Of a DNA stretch of 64,000 nt, positions 31,439-42,195 are shown piece by piece; position 1 is the stretch's first letter, and each line of letters opens with the position of its first letter. A model generated the notes under the pieces. It did no database searches. It saw only the letters and a list, made by a program, of their open reading frames with translations, and was not told the origin of the DNA. The translations under genes and the position numbers were made by a program. Source of the DNA: Azolla caroliniana (lineage: Eukaryota > Polypodiophyta); the NCBI GenBank assembly GCA_043228905.1, contig JBHGNT010000013.1, positions 14,880,001 to 14,944,000 on the forward strand, read 5' to 3'.

Positions 31439-34400
31439 AGCCCTAGATCTGTGCAGCCCATTAGTGGTTCCATTCCCTCTAAGCAAGTTAGTGATGTGTT
31501 CGTAGCCCAAGTAGCAATTAGTACTAAAAGTACCCCTCCAGTACATACCTTAGCCCTTCTAGATTCCGGAGCTAATTCTTGCTTCATGGATAGGAATTTT
31601 GCCCGAGCTCATCAGATATCTCTCAGAAAGCTCCCATGTCCAGCCTCAGTAGTAGTCATTGATGGTCGTCCCATTGCTTCTGGTAATATCATAGAAGAGT
31701 CGGAACCCGTTAATATTGTCCTAGATAACTTAACATGTGTAGTATCATTTAATATTATTAGTATTCCAGAACATCCCATAGTTTTAGGATTACCATGGTT
31801 CGAGTTACATAACCCAGACATAGATTGGAGGACAAGGGAAATCCGGTTGCGACAAACCCAAGGATCTACCCAGAAGGTTGCAACCATTTCGCTACGTCAG
31901 TTGCGTGAGGAAGGGCGCAAGGAGGAAATGTTTCTCTTCGCAATATCAGTACAACCCTCCAGCACCACCAAAGAGGAGTCCACCGTTCAACTTCCCGAGA
32001 AGTATCGTCAGTATGCTGATGTGTTCGATAAAGTACGAGCCAACACACTTCCTCATCATCGGCCGTACGATTGCGCCATCGACTTACAACCGGGAAAAGA
32101 GCCGCCATGGGGGCCGATCTACAATTTGTCACCAACCGAGCTAGAAGTCCTTCGAGCCTATATAGAGGAGAATTTGGAGAACGGTTTCATTCGGCATTCG
32201 AAATCTCCAGCCGGCGCACCCATTTTCTTCGTCAAGAAAAAAGATGGCTCGCTTCGACTCGTTGTAGATTACCGTGGCTTGAATAAGGTCACAGTAAGAA
32301 ATAGGTATGCTCTTCCCCTTATCTCAAGTCTTTTAGAACGGATCAACGGTGCCAGGTTCTTCACGAAGATCGACTTACGAGGAGCCTATAACCTCGTACG
32401 GATCCGACCAGGAGATGAATGGAAGACCGCGTTTCGCACCAGATATGGGCACTTCGAGTATACGGTCATGCCGTTCGGACTCACTAATGCGCCGGCAGTC
32501 TTCCAGCACATGGCGAATGATATATTTCGAGATCTCTTGGATGATTTTTTGATCATCTATTTGGATGATCTACTGGTTTATTCAAAGACCCAAGAAGAAC
32601 ATGATTCTCATGTACTATTAGTACTAAAACGACTTCGAGAACATGGTCTGTATGCAAAGTTAGAGAAATGTAGTTTCGGGTGCAACCAAGTGGAGTTTCT
32701 CGGCTATGTCATCTCCTCAGAAGGCATATCTATGGACCCAGCCAAGGTCAAAACGGTGATAGAATGGCACACTCCGCGTTCGGTGCGGGATGTGCAATGC
32801 TTCCTAGGCTTTGCAAATTTTTACCGGAAGTTCATACAAAATTACTCAAAAATTGTGCTGCCTCTCACACAGCTCACCAGGAAGGGACAATCATTCATTT
32901 GGTCTAAAGAGACGGACATGGCTTTCGAGAGTCTTAAGAAGGCGTTTACATCAGCTCCAATTTTAGGTCATGTGGATCCGGAAAAACCATTCATTATCGA
33001 AGCTGACGCATCGGATTTCGCATTGGGGAGCATTCTGTCACAACAGGGTAACGACGAGAAGCTACATCCTGTGGCTTTCCACTCCCGTAAGTTTGACGCC
33101 GCCGAAATCAACTACGAAATTCATGATAAAGAGCTATTAGCAATAGTTGATTCTTTTATGCAATGGAGGCATTTCCTGGAGGGATCTCCTCATCAGGTCA
33201 CTGTATTCAGTGACCACAAGAACCTTGCCTACTTTCAAGATGCTCGTGTACTGAATCGACGTCAAGCTCGGTGGGCTCACTTCCTCACACGCTTCGACTT
33301 CAAAATTACATATCGTCCGGGGAAGCACCAAGGGAAGGCAGATGCATTATCACGGCGTTCGTATCTAACACCACGTCCCGGTGAGCCAGCTTTCGATAAC
33401 CAGAAGCAAGTAATCTTGGGTCCAGCACGACTGCAAGCAGCACAGGTCTTTGACATGCCCGTGGATTCCGACATTACCAATACTATACGTGAAGACTTGA
33501 AGACTGACGCTTTCGCCCAAGCTATACTAGCACAAATTGACCCCTCTCGAGCGTCATGTTCACAATCACAATCACCAGGTACGGATTATCGGCAATTCAA
33601 ATACTGTGATGGATTACTCTTCTTTAAAGAACTTTTGTATGTTCCTAATGGTTCTTGCCGCCTTCGAGTAGTACAAAACTGCCATGACACATATACAGCA
33701 GGACATTTTGGTAGTACTAAAACATTAGATTTAGTACAACGATCATTCTGGTGGCCCCGTATGCGACAATTTGTCGAAGATTTTGTTCGGACTTGCGATA
33801 CATGCTGCAGAGCGAAAATGCCAAGACATCATCCATATGGTTTATTAGAACCATTACCAATTCCAAGCAAGCCATGGCAATCCATTGCTCTTGACTTCAT
33901 TACAGATCTTCCAGTCTCTAAGGGATTCAGTGCGATTCTCACAGTGGTGGATCGATATACGAAGATGGCTCATTTCTTACCATGTACTAAAGAAATATCT
34001 AGTGAAGACACCGCCGAAATTGTCATGCGGGAAGTATGTCGGCATCATGGACTCCCTGATAATATCATCAGCGATCGTGGACCCCAGTTTGTGTCAAAAT
34101 TCTGGAAGCACCTTTTTAAAATGCTGAAGGTCACTTGTAACCTCTCCTCCGGCTACCACCCACAAACCGACGGTCAAGCCGAACGAACAAATCAAACACT
34201 GGAGCAGTATCTGCGGTGCTTTCTCAACTATCATCAGAATGACTGGGCAGATATTCTTCAGTTCGCCGAATTTGCCTATAATAACGCTATCCACGCATCG
34301 ACTAAAGTCACGCCATTCTACGCTTATACAGGATATCATCCCCGGTGGTGTGTCCTTGAAACCCCAGAAGTGTCCACAAATCCTTGCGCGGAGGATCGTT

Positions 34401-34990
34401 TGGAGCGGTTACGCAAGATACAAGCGGATTTATCTACTCAACTCCAGCAAGCTCAACAATCACACAAGGACTACGCAGATCGTCATCGACTTCCATCCAG
34501 TTTTAACATTGGAGATCGGGTGTGGCTGCTACGACGACACATCAAGACTACTCGCCCATGTGAGAAGTTGGATTATCGGCGATTAGGTCCTTTCCGTATT
34601 ATCGGGAAGATTAATGATGTCGCTTTCCGTCTCGAGCTACCTCCGCAACTTCGGATACATCCGGTGTTTCATAGTTCTCTCCTCGAACCCTATCACGAGA
34701 GCACTATCCCAGGACGTACTATACAACCACCACCTCCTATCGAGCTCGAAGATGGACCTGAGTATGAGGTCGCTGCCATCCTCGATTCCAAGATTGTTCG
34801 CAACAAGCTCTACTATCTAGTCGATTGGCTAGGATATAGTCCCAGCGAGCGTACTTGGGAACCGATCGAGAATGTGACCAATGCTCGTGCTCTTCTAGAA
34901 GACTTCCATCGACGATATCCCGAGAAACCGGGTCCTCAATCCAAAACGACTCGTGGAACTCGTCGTTTTAAAGGGGGGATAGTGTCATAA
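31400..34990 (+). CDS. pol: Pol of Gy1 copy 1: PR-RT-RNase H-IN-chromodomain
   Basis: Open from the frameshift site to TAA at 34988-34990, which lies inside the 3' LTR. There is no ATG at its start, so it is a gag-pol fusion. Protease LALLDSGANSCFMD (near 31555). RT VVDYRGLNKVTVRNRYALPL and catalytic IIYLDDLLVYS (near 32560). RNase H IIEADASDFALGSIL and SDHKNLAYF. Integrase zinc region HDTYTAGHFGSTKTL ... CDTCCRAK, Asp in LDFITDLP, Asp in ISDRGPQF, Glu in GQAERTNQT. GPY-type module LDYRRLGPFRIIGKINDVAF. Chromodomain YEVAAILDSKIVRNKLYYLV through WLGYSPSERTWEPIENV (about 34765-34930), with the aromatic residues expected for binding methylated histone H3. All catalytic residues are present. Confidence 0.96.
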   Translation, partial: RLGPAKIGAVWLDSPRSVQPISGSIPSKQVSDVFVAQVAISTKSTPPVHTLALLDSGANSCFMDRNFARAHQISLRKLPCPASVVVIDGRPIASGNIIEESEPVNIVLDNLTCVVSFNIISIPEHPIVLGLPWFELHNPDIDWRTREIRLRQTQGSTQKVATISLRQLREEGRKEEMFLFAISVQPSSTTKEESTVQLPEKYRQYADVFDKVRANTLPHHRPYDCAIDLQPGKEPPWGPIYNLSPTELEVLRAYIEENLENGFIRHSKSPAGAPIFFVKKKDGSLRLVVDYRGLNKVTVRNRYALPLISSLLERINGARFFTKIDLRGAYNLVRIRPGDEWKTAFRTRYGHFEYTVMPFGLTNAPAVFQHMANDIFRDLLDDFLIIYLDDLLVYSKTQEEHDSHVLLVLKRLREHGLYAKLEKCSFGCNQVEFLGYVISSEGISMDPAKVKTVIEWHTPRSVRDVQCFLGFANFYRKFIQNYSKIVLPLTQLTRKGQSFIWSKETDMAFESLKKAFTSAPILGHVDPEKPFIIEADASDFALGSILSQQGNDEKLHPVAFHSRKFDAAEINYEIHDKELLAIVDSFMQWRHFLEGSPHQVTVFSDHKNLAYFQDARVLNRRQARWAHFLTRFDFKITYRPGKHQGKADALSRRSYLTPRPGEPAFDNQKQVILGPARLQAAQVFDMPVDSDITNTIREDLKTDAFAQAILAQIDPSRASCSQSQSPGTDYRQFKYCDGLLFFKELLYVPNGSCRLRVVQNCHDTYTAGHFGSTKTLDLVQRSFWWPRMRQFVEDFVRTCDTCCRAKMPRHHPYGLLEPLPIPSKPWQSIALDFITDLPVSKGFSAILTVVDRYTKMAHFLPCTKEISSEDTAEIVMREVCRHHGLPDNIISDRGPQFVSKFWKHLFKMLKVTCNLSSGYHPQTDGQAERTNQTLEQYLRCFLNYHQNDWADILQFAEFAYNNAIHASTKVTPFYAYTGYHPRWCVLETPEVSTNPCAEDRLERLRKIQADLSTQLQQAQQSHKDYADRHRLPSSFNIGDRVWLLRRHIKTTRPCEKLDYRRLGPFRIIGKINDVAFRLELPPQLRIHPVFHSSLLEPYHESTIPGRTIQPPPPIELEDGPEYEVAAILDSKIVRNKLYYLVDWLGYSPSERTWEPIENVTNARALLEDFHRRYPEKPGPQSKTTRGTRRFKGGIVS
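34970..34982 (+). other. Polypurine tract of Gy1 copy 1
   Basis: AAAGGGGGGATAG directly before the 3' LTR. It also encodes the last Pol residues (KGGIV). Primes plus-strand DNA. Confidence 0.9.
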
Positions 34991-35272
34991 CTAGACTCGA
35001 ACCCATAACCTTTTGTTACACGGGTCGAGACTTTACCATTAGGTTATGAATTGTAATTTGAAGGATATTATTTTCATTTAGGTTTTATTGGGAAATTGAT
35101 GTATATTCCAGATTTCTCTGGAACATTCTAGAAACTTCAGGAGTATTCCTGAAGACACTATAAAAGGAGGCGCAAGGCATTAGTTCGAACCAAATCGGTT
35201 CAACGCCAGTCTTAAGCCTTCTAACTACTGTTGTATATCTTCCTTCATATAATACATATATCTTTCGCATCA

Positions 35273-35308
<36 letters not shown>

Positions 35309-35441
35309 ACTCATTCCTTCTCTCAAAGTTCGACACCTCTCATAGTACTAATCCTTCTCTGTCTTAGTACTATTCCCCGACAATAGTACTAATCCTTCTT
35401 TTAGTACTAATTCCTTCTCTGCCTTAATAGAGTTCCTGACA
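34983..35441 (+). repeat. 3' LTR of Gy1 copy 1
   Basis: 459 bp, no difference from the 5' LTR that I can see, including the same length of TC tract. Its first eight bases hold the pol stop codon. Confidence 0.97.
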
Positions 35442-35446
35442 GCCGG

Positions 35447-37155
35447 CTTCCACAGCCGCCATGTACTCCGCCTCCGTGGTTGACAACGCAACTGTCTTCT
35501 GCAGCCTCGACTGCCACGAAACAGCTCCCCCTGCATATGTCATTACATACCCGGATGTAGACCGGCTGGTATCCACATCAGCTGACATGTCTGAATCGGT
35601 AAAACCGTCAAGTTGAGGTTTTCCGGAGCCGAATCAGAGACACATATTCGAAGTGCCCTTCAAGTACCGGAGTATCCATTTGACCGCATTCCAGTGCTCC
35701 TTGCCGGGATTGCTCATGAACCAGCTCACCACTTCGACTGCGTATCCAATATCTAGTCGAGTACACACCATTGCGTACATTAAGCTCCCGACAGCAGAGG
35801 CATATGGAACCTTCATCATATCCGCCTTCTCTGCTTTCGTCTTCGGGATTTGCTTACCGGATAACCTGCAGTTTGCCGGAAGTGTCGATCCGACCGGTTT
35901 CGCATCTGACATGTTGAACCGCTGAAGTACCTTTGACATGTACTTCTCCTGTGACAGCCACAATTGCTTCATTGACCAGTTCCGGATAATATGCATCCCC
36001 AACATCTGTCTTGCTGGACCCAAGTCTTTCATTGAGAAGGTCCGGTTGAGAGCCTTCTTCAGCATCCGTATTTTGGCTTGCTCCCTTCCGACGATCAACA
36101 TGTCATCCACATACAGAAGGAGTATCAGGAAGTCGCCTCCTTCGAACTTCTTCACAAACACGCAGTGATCGGCCTGCATCTTGTGGTACCCTTGATCGGT
36201 CATGAAGGAGTCGAACTTCTGGTACCATTGTCGGGGAGCCTGCTTCAATCCGTACAGGCTCTTCTTCAACCGGCATACCAGGTGCTCCTTCCCTTTCTCC
36301 ACGAATCCTTCTAGTTGCTGCATGTAGATCTCTTCTTCGAGGTCACCGTGAAGGAATGTCGTCTTCACGTCCAGCTGCTCTACCTCGAGGTCCATGCTTG
36401 CCGCTATACTCAGCACCGTCCGGATGGAGGTCATCTTTACTACCGGGGCAAATATCTCGTCGAATTCCACGCCCTTCTTCTGCTGGAACCCCTTCACCAC
36501 GATCCTGGCTTTGTATCTCGGGGGGTTGCCGGCATCTCCCGGTTTCAACTTGTACACCCACTTATTTCGGAGTGCCCGCTTTCCTTTCGGCAACTCCACC
36601 AATTCGTACGTATGGTTCTCATGCAGGGAATCCATCTCATCCTGCATGGCACTTAACCATTTGCGGTTGTGGGTGTCATCCTTCGCTTCTTCGAAGCTTT
36701 CTAGCTCCCCCTCATCAGTTAGCAGCACATGCTTTGCATCCGGAAATCTCCGGGGGGACCTTCTCTCTCTGAGAAGATATCTCCATCTTTGGGCTTCGGT
36801 AACCGGCTCCTCCATTTGTTCTTCATCCGAATCCGATTCGGGGTCTTGGCCGGTTCCGGTTTCAACTTCCTCTACTTCTTCTTCTGCCGGTTCGGTATCC
36901 TCACCGTAACCGGCTGGTTCCTCGAGTGTTAACCGGTCTCTTGCCGATTGAGTCTACTCATCGTAGAATCGATCCTTACTGGTCGACTCGGAGTTCATTA
37001 TCTTCTTCTCCGACTCCTAGTCGGCGAGCGTCTTGTCCTCCATAAAGATAATATCTCGACTCCGGAATACCTTCTTGTCGACCAGGTCCCACACTCGGTA
37101 GCCGAACTCGTCGTCGTCGTAACCGAGGAATATGCATGGTCGGGTCTTTGGATCC
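35447..37155 (-). pseudogene. RT, RNase H and integrase tail of copia F
   Basis: Minus strand. From the high end: integrase C-terminal linker (CIFLGYG region, 37080-37140), acidic Pro/Glu linker, then RT open for about 390 residues with KNKWVYKLKPGDAGNPPRYK-like start, DVKTTFLHGDLEEEIYM and LLLYVDDMLIVG near 36090. RNase H start GFTDSDMSADVDTSRSTSGY-like follows a TGA near 35630. It breaks at the Gy1 insertion and continues at 29676. The gag, protease and most of integrase are missing, cut at 37155. Confidence 0.9.
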
Positions 37156-37421
37156 ATTACTATTGTCGTCACCATTACTATGTTTGCACTAGATGTATTT
37201 ATACTGATACATCGTATGGACTATTTACAATTATAGCCATTGCTACATATCATTATTATTATTATTACTATAATAATAGTAATAATCCATTTGAATAATC
37301 GACTCTCTGTTGTCGACTCTTCGACTATTGGCTATTTCCGAACAGTCGGTTCCTTCGACTCTTCGACTGTCGGCTACTTCCGAACAGTCGTTCCTCCCAC
37401 TGGAGGGACATATCCCCAACA
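37156..37421 (-). repeat. Copia LTR fragment S3
   Basis: The high edge ATATCCCCAACA is a copia LTR start on the minus strand (TGTTGGGGATATGTCC). It includes direct repeats of TTCGACTGT/ATTGGCTA..TTTCCGAACAGTCG (37318-37390) and an AT-rich part. The low part is lost at the join with copia F. Confidence 0.65.
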
Positions 37422-37538
37422 TATAATTATATAACTTTAGGACTATTTACAAATATAGCCATGACAGGCACATTAGAAACATATTTATAGATATGTCCCT
37501 GGATCCAGATCCCATCCGGAGGGACCGAAATCCCAACA
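37422..37538 (-). repeat. 3' LTR of copia G, truncated
   Basis: About 117 bp ending at CCGAAATCCCAACA. It matches the start of the G 5' LTR at 55740-55881 (TGTTGGGATTTCGGT(C/A)CC, and ACATATTTATAGATATGTCC). The polypurine tract of G follows at 37539-37560. The rest was lost when S3 entered. Confidence 0.75.
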
Positions 37539-37565
37539 AATTCCCCCTTCACTCCGGCATGGGAT

Positions 37566-38363
37566 TGACGGGAACAGCACACTCCCTATCCGCAACGCTC
37601 GGCCACAACCGAGCTTAGAATCATACACAGAAAACGGGAAATAAAACAAGACACGAAGAAGAGACGAGTACACAGGATGTTTACGTGGAAAACCCAAAGA
37701 GGGAAAAAACCACGGCAACCCACAGGCTACAAACTATCACTATGTTAGAATGTACAACAGTGAGTTCACGGAGGCAACGACCTCGTGCTCACGATCTTCG
37801 ACACAGGCGGCGGTTACAACAGAGGCAACGACCTCTTTCTCTCTCTCTCTCTCTGTACACAGTTACGCGCTCTCTCTCTCCTTGCACCAACAAGAATGAC
37901 AACAACAACTAAAAGTTTGCCCTAAGTCATATTTATACTAATATGACTTTTCGGCTATTTACAAATATAGCCATGATGGACTCTTAGAAACATATTTACG
38001 AATATGTCTCTTCATCCGGTCTTGACCGGGTCTGCACCATCCGGCTCTCCGTAGCCAGGTACTCCTCATCCGGTTCTCACCGGGTCTGCACCATCCGGCT
38101 CTTCGTAGCCGGGGACTCCTCATTCGGTTCTCACCGGGTCTACACCATCCGGCTCTCCGTAGCCGGGTACTCCTCATCCGGTCTTCACCGGGTCTGTACC
38201 ATCCGGCTCTCCGTAGCCGGGTACTCGTCATCCAGTCTTCACCGGGTATGTACCATCCGACTCTCCGTAGCCGGGTACTCGTCATCCGGTTTCGGCCTCG
38301 GCCGAGTTTGTTCATCGGCACTGTTCTTCTCCCTTCCCATCCAGAGGGACCTGTCTCCCAACA
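37566..38363 (-). mobile_element. Solo LTR S2 (copia F family) inside copia G
   Basis: 798 bp flanked by gggat on both sides (37561-37565, 38364-38368), between the polypurine tract and RNase H of G. Ends are TGTTGGGAGACAGG and TTCCCGTCA on the minus strand. It is the same family as the F LTR. U3 has about five ~54-bp tandem units (about 38029-38290). Confidence 0.9.
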
Positions 38364-38368
38364 GGGAT

Positions 38369-39376
38369 GTCTTGTCAATCTAATCCGTCTCCTACACACG
38401 TCTAGCATGTCGGCTGACATCACCTTGGTCAGTATGTCCAACCCGTTCTCCGTTGTATGGATCTTTGTAAGCAAGAACTCATTATCTTCTACCTTCTCTC
38501 GAAGCCAGTGATATCTTCTCTAGATGTGCTTGGTCAAGGAATCGTAGGTCGTGTTCTTTGCAAGGTGGATGGCACTTATGGCTATCGTAGTAGAGTCAAT
38601 ATTCCTTCTGTCGGATCCCTAGCTCCCCGATGAAGTCCTTCATCCAAATTACTTCCTTGCCTGCTTCCACGACTGCCATGTACTCCGTTTCCGTTGTCAA
38701 CAATACAACGGACTTTTGCAACCTCGACTGCCACGATACGGCTCCCCCTACATATGTCATGACATATCCGGATGTAGATCGGTTGGTATCCACATCAGTC
38801 GACATATTCGAATCCGTGAATCCTTCAAGTTGGGGTTTTCTGGAGCCGAATCGGAGGCACATACTCGAGGTGCCTTTCAAGTACCGGAGTATCCACTTGA
38901 CAGCGGTCCAGTGTTCTCTTCCCGGATTGCTCATGAACCAGCAGACTACTCCGACAGCGTATCCGATATCCGGCCGGGTACACACCATTGCGTACATCAA
39001 GCTTCCGACGGCATAAGCGTATGGTATCTTCATCATCTCCAACTTCTCTGCCTTCTTCTTCAGGCTCTCTTTTTCGAACAGTTTGCAATTTGTCATGAGT
39101 GTCGACCCGACCGACTTGGCATCTGACATGTTGAACCGTTGAAGCACCTTTGTCACATACTTCTCCTGTGACAGCCAAAATAGCTTCTTCATCCGGTCCC
39201 GAACTATGTGCATCCCCAATATCAATCTCACCGGACCTAGATCTTTCATTGAGAAGATCCGGTTCAAGGCCTTCTTCAGATTCTCGATTTTGGTTCGGTT
39301 TGGTCTGACGATCAGCATGTCATCCACATAAAGCAGGAGTATCAGGAAGTCTCCTTCATCGAATTTCTTCACAAAT
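38369..39376 (-). pseudogene. RT (from YVDD) and RNase H of copia G
   Basis: Minus strand: FVKKFDEGDFLILLLYVDDM near 39330, FSMKDLGPVRLILGMHIVRD, RNase H GFTDSNMSTDVDTNRSTSGY and TETEYMAVVEAGKEVIWMKD. A stop near 38608 is followed by decayed KHIQRRYHWLREKVED. It is separated from the rest of RT (52161 onward) by element C, whose removal joins the codons across the acgc duplication. Confidence 0.9.
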
Positions 39377-39380
39377 ACGC

Positions 39381-40024
39381 TGTCGTGAAGAAAACCGTCC
39401 ACGAGCGGAATCGGTGCACCGGAGCGTAGAAACCGACTCTTCATACACGTGCGCCTTAAGTTGCACATAGGAGATCCTATGTAGATTCGGTAGGAAGGGA
39501 GTAAAGGGGAAACGGCTCCTTCCTTGCCTATAAAAAGGAGGGAGACGAGGAGGGTAGGGGGGATCGCGGAGAGTCGAGGACGAAGTGTTGTCGGTTTGCG
39601 TGCGAAGGCTTCTCTCTCTCTCTCTTTCTGGTTGGAAACGCCATAGCTTCCTTCTGTGCAGGTTTCGGGAGGCCCGCGCTGCTCTGAGGAATGCCCGAGT
39701 GCTTCCGGCAGCACCTCCAACCTACTCATCCCCCTCTGTGCGTTTACGAACAGGTATCGGCATCTGTTCGCCGGCCTGTTCGGTTGTAACCGACTTCGTG
39801 TTTTGTTGTCTTCGTGTCCTTGTTGTTTGTCTTGTCAATACATACATACTTTCGTGTCTTTCTGTGTCGCTGTCCCACTCGCGTCTTTGCGTCGAAGGGC
39901 CGTGTCCCTATGAATCTACGCTCGCACGTAGTGGGTCTCTCTCTCTCTCTCTCTCTCTTACTCTTCGGTACAGGACCCCCGAGGTCCCGCCTCACTCCAC
40001 GTATCCGCGAGGAATACCTCGACA
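39381..40024 (+). repeat. 5' LTR of element C
   Basis: TGTCGTGAAGAAAACCG to AATACCTCGACA. TATA-like CCTATAAAAAGGAGGG near 39527. CT runs at about 39608-39630 and 39940-39960. Confidence 0.95.
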
Positions 40025-40027
40025 TAT

Positions 40028-40043
40028 TTGGTGAACCCGACGT
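40028..40043 (+). other. Primer binding site of element C
   Basis: TTGGTGAACCCGACGTG, a few bases after the LTR and shared with element D. It starts with the TGG expected to pair with tRNA CCA. No match to the LTR was seen, so self-priming is not suggested here. Confidence 0.6.
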
Positions 40044-40068
40044 GAAAGAGGCGGCAGAAGAGCGGAAG

Positions 40069-42195
40069 ATGAGGGGGTCGGATCTTGCAGAGGCCATGGC
40101 TTCGGCCGTGGATCGGATATTGAGCACACGCGAGGGCACCGGTGCCCTCGACAGAGCCATTGAGGCGGTCGTCGGTACGATCGGCCGTTTCAGCGGAAAG
40201 GATGCTACGAAGTATTTGGCATCCTACGGGGCGGAAATGCTGATGCGGGACATCCCGAAAGAGAGGCGTCTTGCCAGGTTCCCTCGAGTGGCGATGCCGA
40301 GCATCCATGCGGAGGTGCTCGAGGTACGGGCGGAGAGCCGTACCTGGGAGGAGTTCGAAGGCCGACTCCTAGAGAAATATGAGATGGACGACGCGCTCCA
40401 GCTTTCGAAACGGGACTTCATGGAATGGGTGGAGTCCCCCGGCAAAGGAAGAAACGCGTCGGCACTCCTCCGGGAGTTCGAAGAACGCTTTGTGCGCCTT
40501 TCGGCACTTGACCGAACTATCCTGGATACGAGCCGGGTCCTACTGTTCGTCAAGTCGGTGGACGAGCGGGACCGGGATCAAGTCGGCTTCTTGCTGGAAA
40601 CTGAAGACGGGTTGACGACCGACTGGGCTGCGGTTAAGAGAGTCTGTGGCCGTTTCGACAAACGGCGAGAATGGGCTGACAATGGGGCGGCCGGTGCGGG
40701 CTCTGTTACAGCAAGGAGGCTTGAACCGGCGCCGCAAGTGCGAAGGGAAGAAACCCGGGAATGGCTCGAAACCGGTCCGGCTTCGACCAGCATGGTCAAT
40801 GGCTCGTCTGGAGGAGCAGCGCTAGAGGAGTTGACGCGGGCGATAAAGGATCTCCAGATCTCCCAGACTCGAAGGGAAGGCGGCGAACCGGCTCGTGACC
40901 GACGGCCGGCAGCGGGGAACAGGTGCATGTGGTGCGACAAGGTCGGCCACATTCGGAAGGACTGCGGCGATTTCGCAGAGGCGTTGAGAAACCGGGTGGT
41001 GTACCTGTGGGAAGGCCGGGTGCACGCTGGCGACACCAGGAGGGCCCTGAGCCGAAACGACGGGCGAGGAGGTATGAAGAGACTGATGGAAGAGGCAGCG
41101 GCCCGACACATGGAGGCCATCCACTACTCGGCGTCAGCCGGTATTCAGGTCGGGGGCAGCGAGGCCCGAAAGGAGAGTAAAGATGGTTTCTGGTCGGCAA
41201 TGCTGGAAGGCCTCGCCGACGCGCGGCTGAAGAAAGATGAAACGGACCGCGCTGAGAGACGGGTCCGGGAAATAACCGGGTGGAGCGATCCGGTCGAGGA
41301 GAAGACGGGCTTCGTAGAAGCCGCTTGCCGGAACTACGAGGCTCTGGTAGAAGAAAAACGAGTAGGGAAAGCCAGAGTGGCCGGGCCCTCACAACGGTAC
41401 GAGACTCGATTCGGGCAACGACGGAACGATGCCGGTGGGCCCGGCCCGCAAGATAACCCCAGGAAGGGTGGGTACCGATTGGGGACAGAAATAGAAAGGG
41501 CTACGGACCTACGAAAGGTCCTAGAAGAACGGATCCTCGACAGCAAAGTGGAGCTGTCATTACGGGAGGTGCTAGGGATCGCCAAGAAGGAGTTCCACGA
41601 CTCCATTGTAGACTTGGTGAAACGGAAGAGACTGTCGACGGAGACGGAACCGGAAAGACCGGTGGAGGTGCGGACGACGCACATCGACGACTCGGCGCTA
41701 AAAGATGAGTGGGCGGAGAGCCACTATTCGAGGCCACACTGGGCCCGAGCGACCACGGAGACCCCGGTAAAGATCGGAGATGTTCGGGAACTGGTGGTGG
41801 CGTTGGTGGACCACGGTTCGGAAATAAACCTAATGTCCATGGACTTCTATAAGAAGGGGAAGTGGCCGATCAACACCAAGCACGGGTGGAAGATACGTGC
41901 GGCGACGCGCGCCACCGAGGAACTGCACGGGGCCTGCCCGAATGTGCGAGTAAAGATCGGCGACGTCGAGCTTGACCAGCACTTCTTCGTACAGGAGACG
42001 TCCTCGTATCCGGTCATATTAGGGGAACCATACATCACGGCGGCGCGGATGGAGACCAAAGTGCTGGACAACAGGTCGGCCTACGCGAGGGTCAAAAGCC
42101 AGGACGGGCGCCATTCGGTTCAGTTTCTGACGGTGCGGCCGAACCACGAGAGAAACCGCGAATCCCTCGGTGGCGGGAACCGGGAGGATTTTTAG
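40069..42195 (+). pseudogene. gag-protease of element C
   Basis: 708 codons from ATG 40069 (MRGSDLAEAMASAVDRILST). The upstream open frame in the LTR is ignored because D starts at the same Met. Capsid part: KYEMDDALQLSKRDFMEWVE, LLREFEERFVRLSALDRTIL, AVKRVCGRFDKRREW. Zinc knuckle CMWCDKVGHIRKDC near 40927. A long helical region follows, then protease LVVALVDHGSEINLMSMDFY near 41795 (DHG instead of DSG). It ends at TAG because one T is missing from a T6 run (T5 at 42189-42193; element D has T6). Without that loss the frame would run into RT. Confidence 0.9.

Larger units (their letters stand above)
29677..35441 (+). mobile_element. Gy1 copy 1: intact chromodomain Ty3 element
   Basis: 5765 bp flanked by the 5-bp duplication gccgg (29672-29676, 35442-35446). 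The two 459-bp LTRs look identical by eye, so insertion was very recent. gag (389 aa) and pol (about 1195 aa) are both open. A second copy on the other strand at 42912-48688 differs by only a few residues. It sits in the RNase H of copia F in the opposite orientation. Pol order PR-RT-RNase H-IN-chromodomain makes it a chromovirus, by eye nearer the Tcn1/sushi-like branch than the common plant Tekay, CRM, Reina or Galadriel types. Confidence 0.96.

Noticed and set aside
37959-38474. 171-codon minus-strand frame with repeated RLRRAGW(Y/C)RPGE units
   Set aside because: It is the translated U3 minisatellite of solo LTR S2 running into RNase H of copia G; not a protein gene.
39814-40068. Upstream part of the element C gag frame inside the LTR
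   Set aside because: Element D starts at the equivalent of Met 40069, after the primer site; the LTR part is a chance extension.
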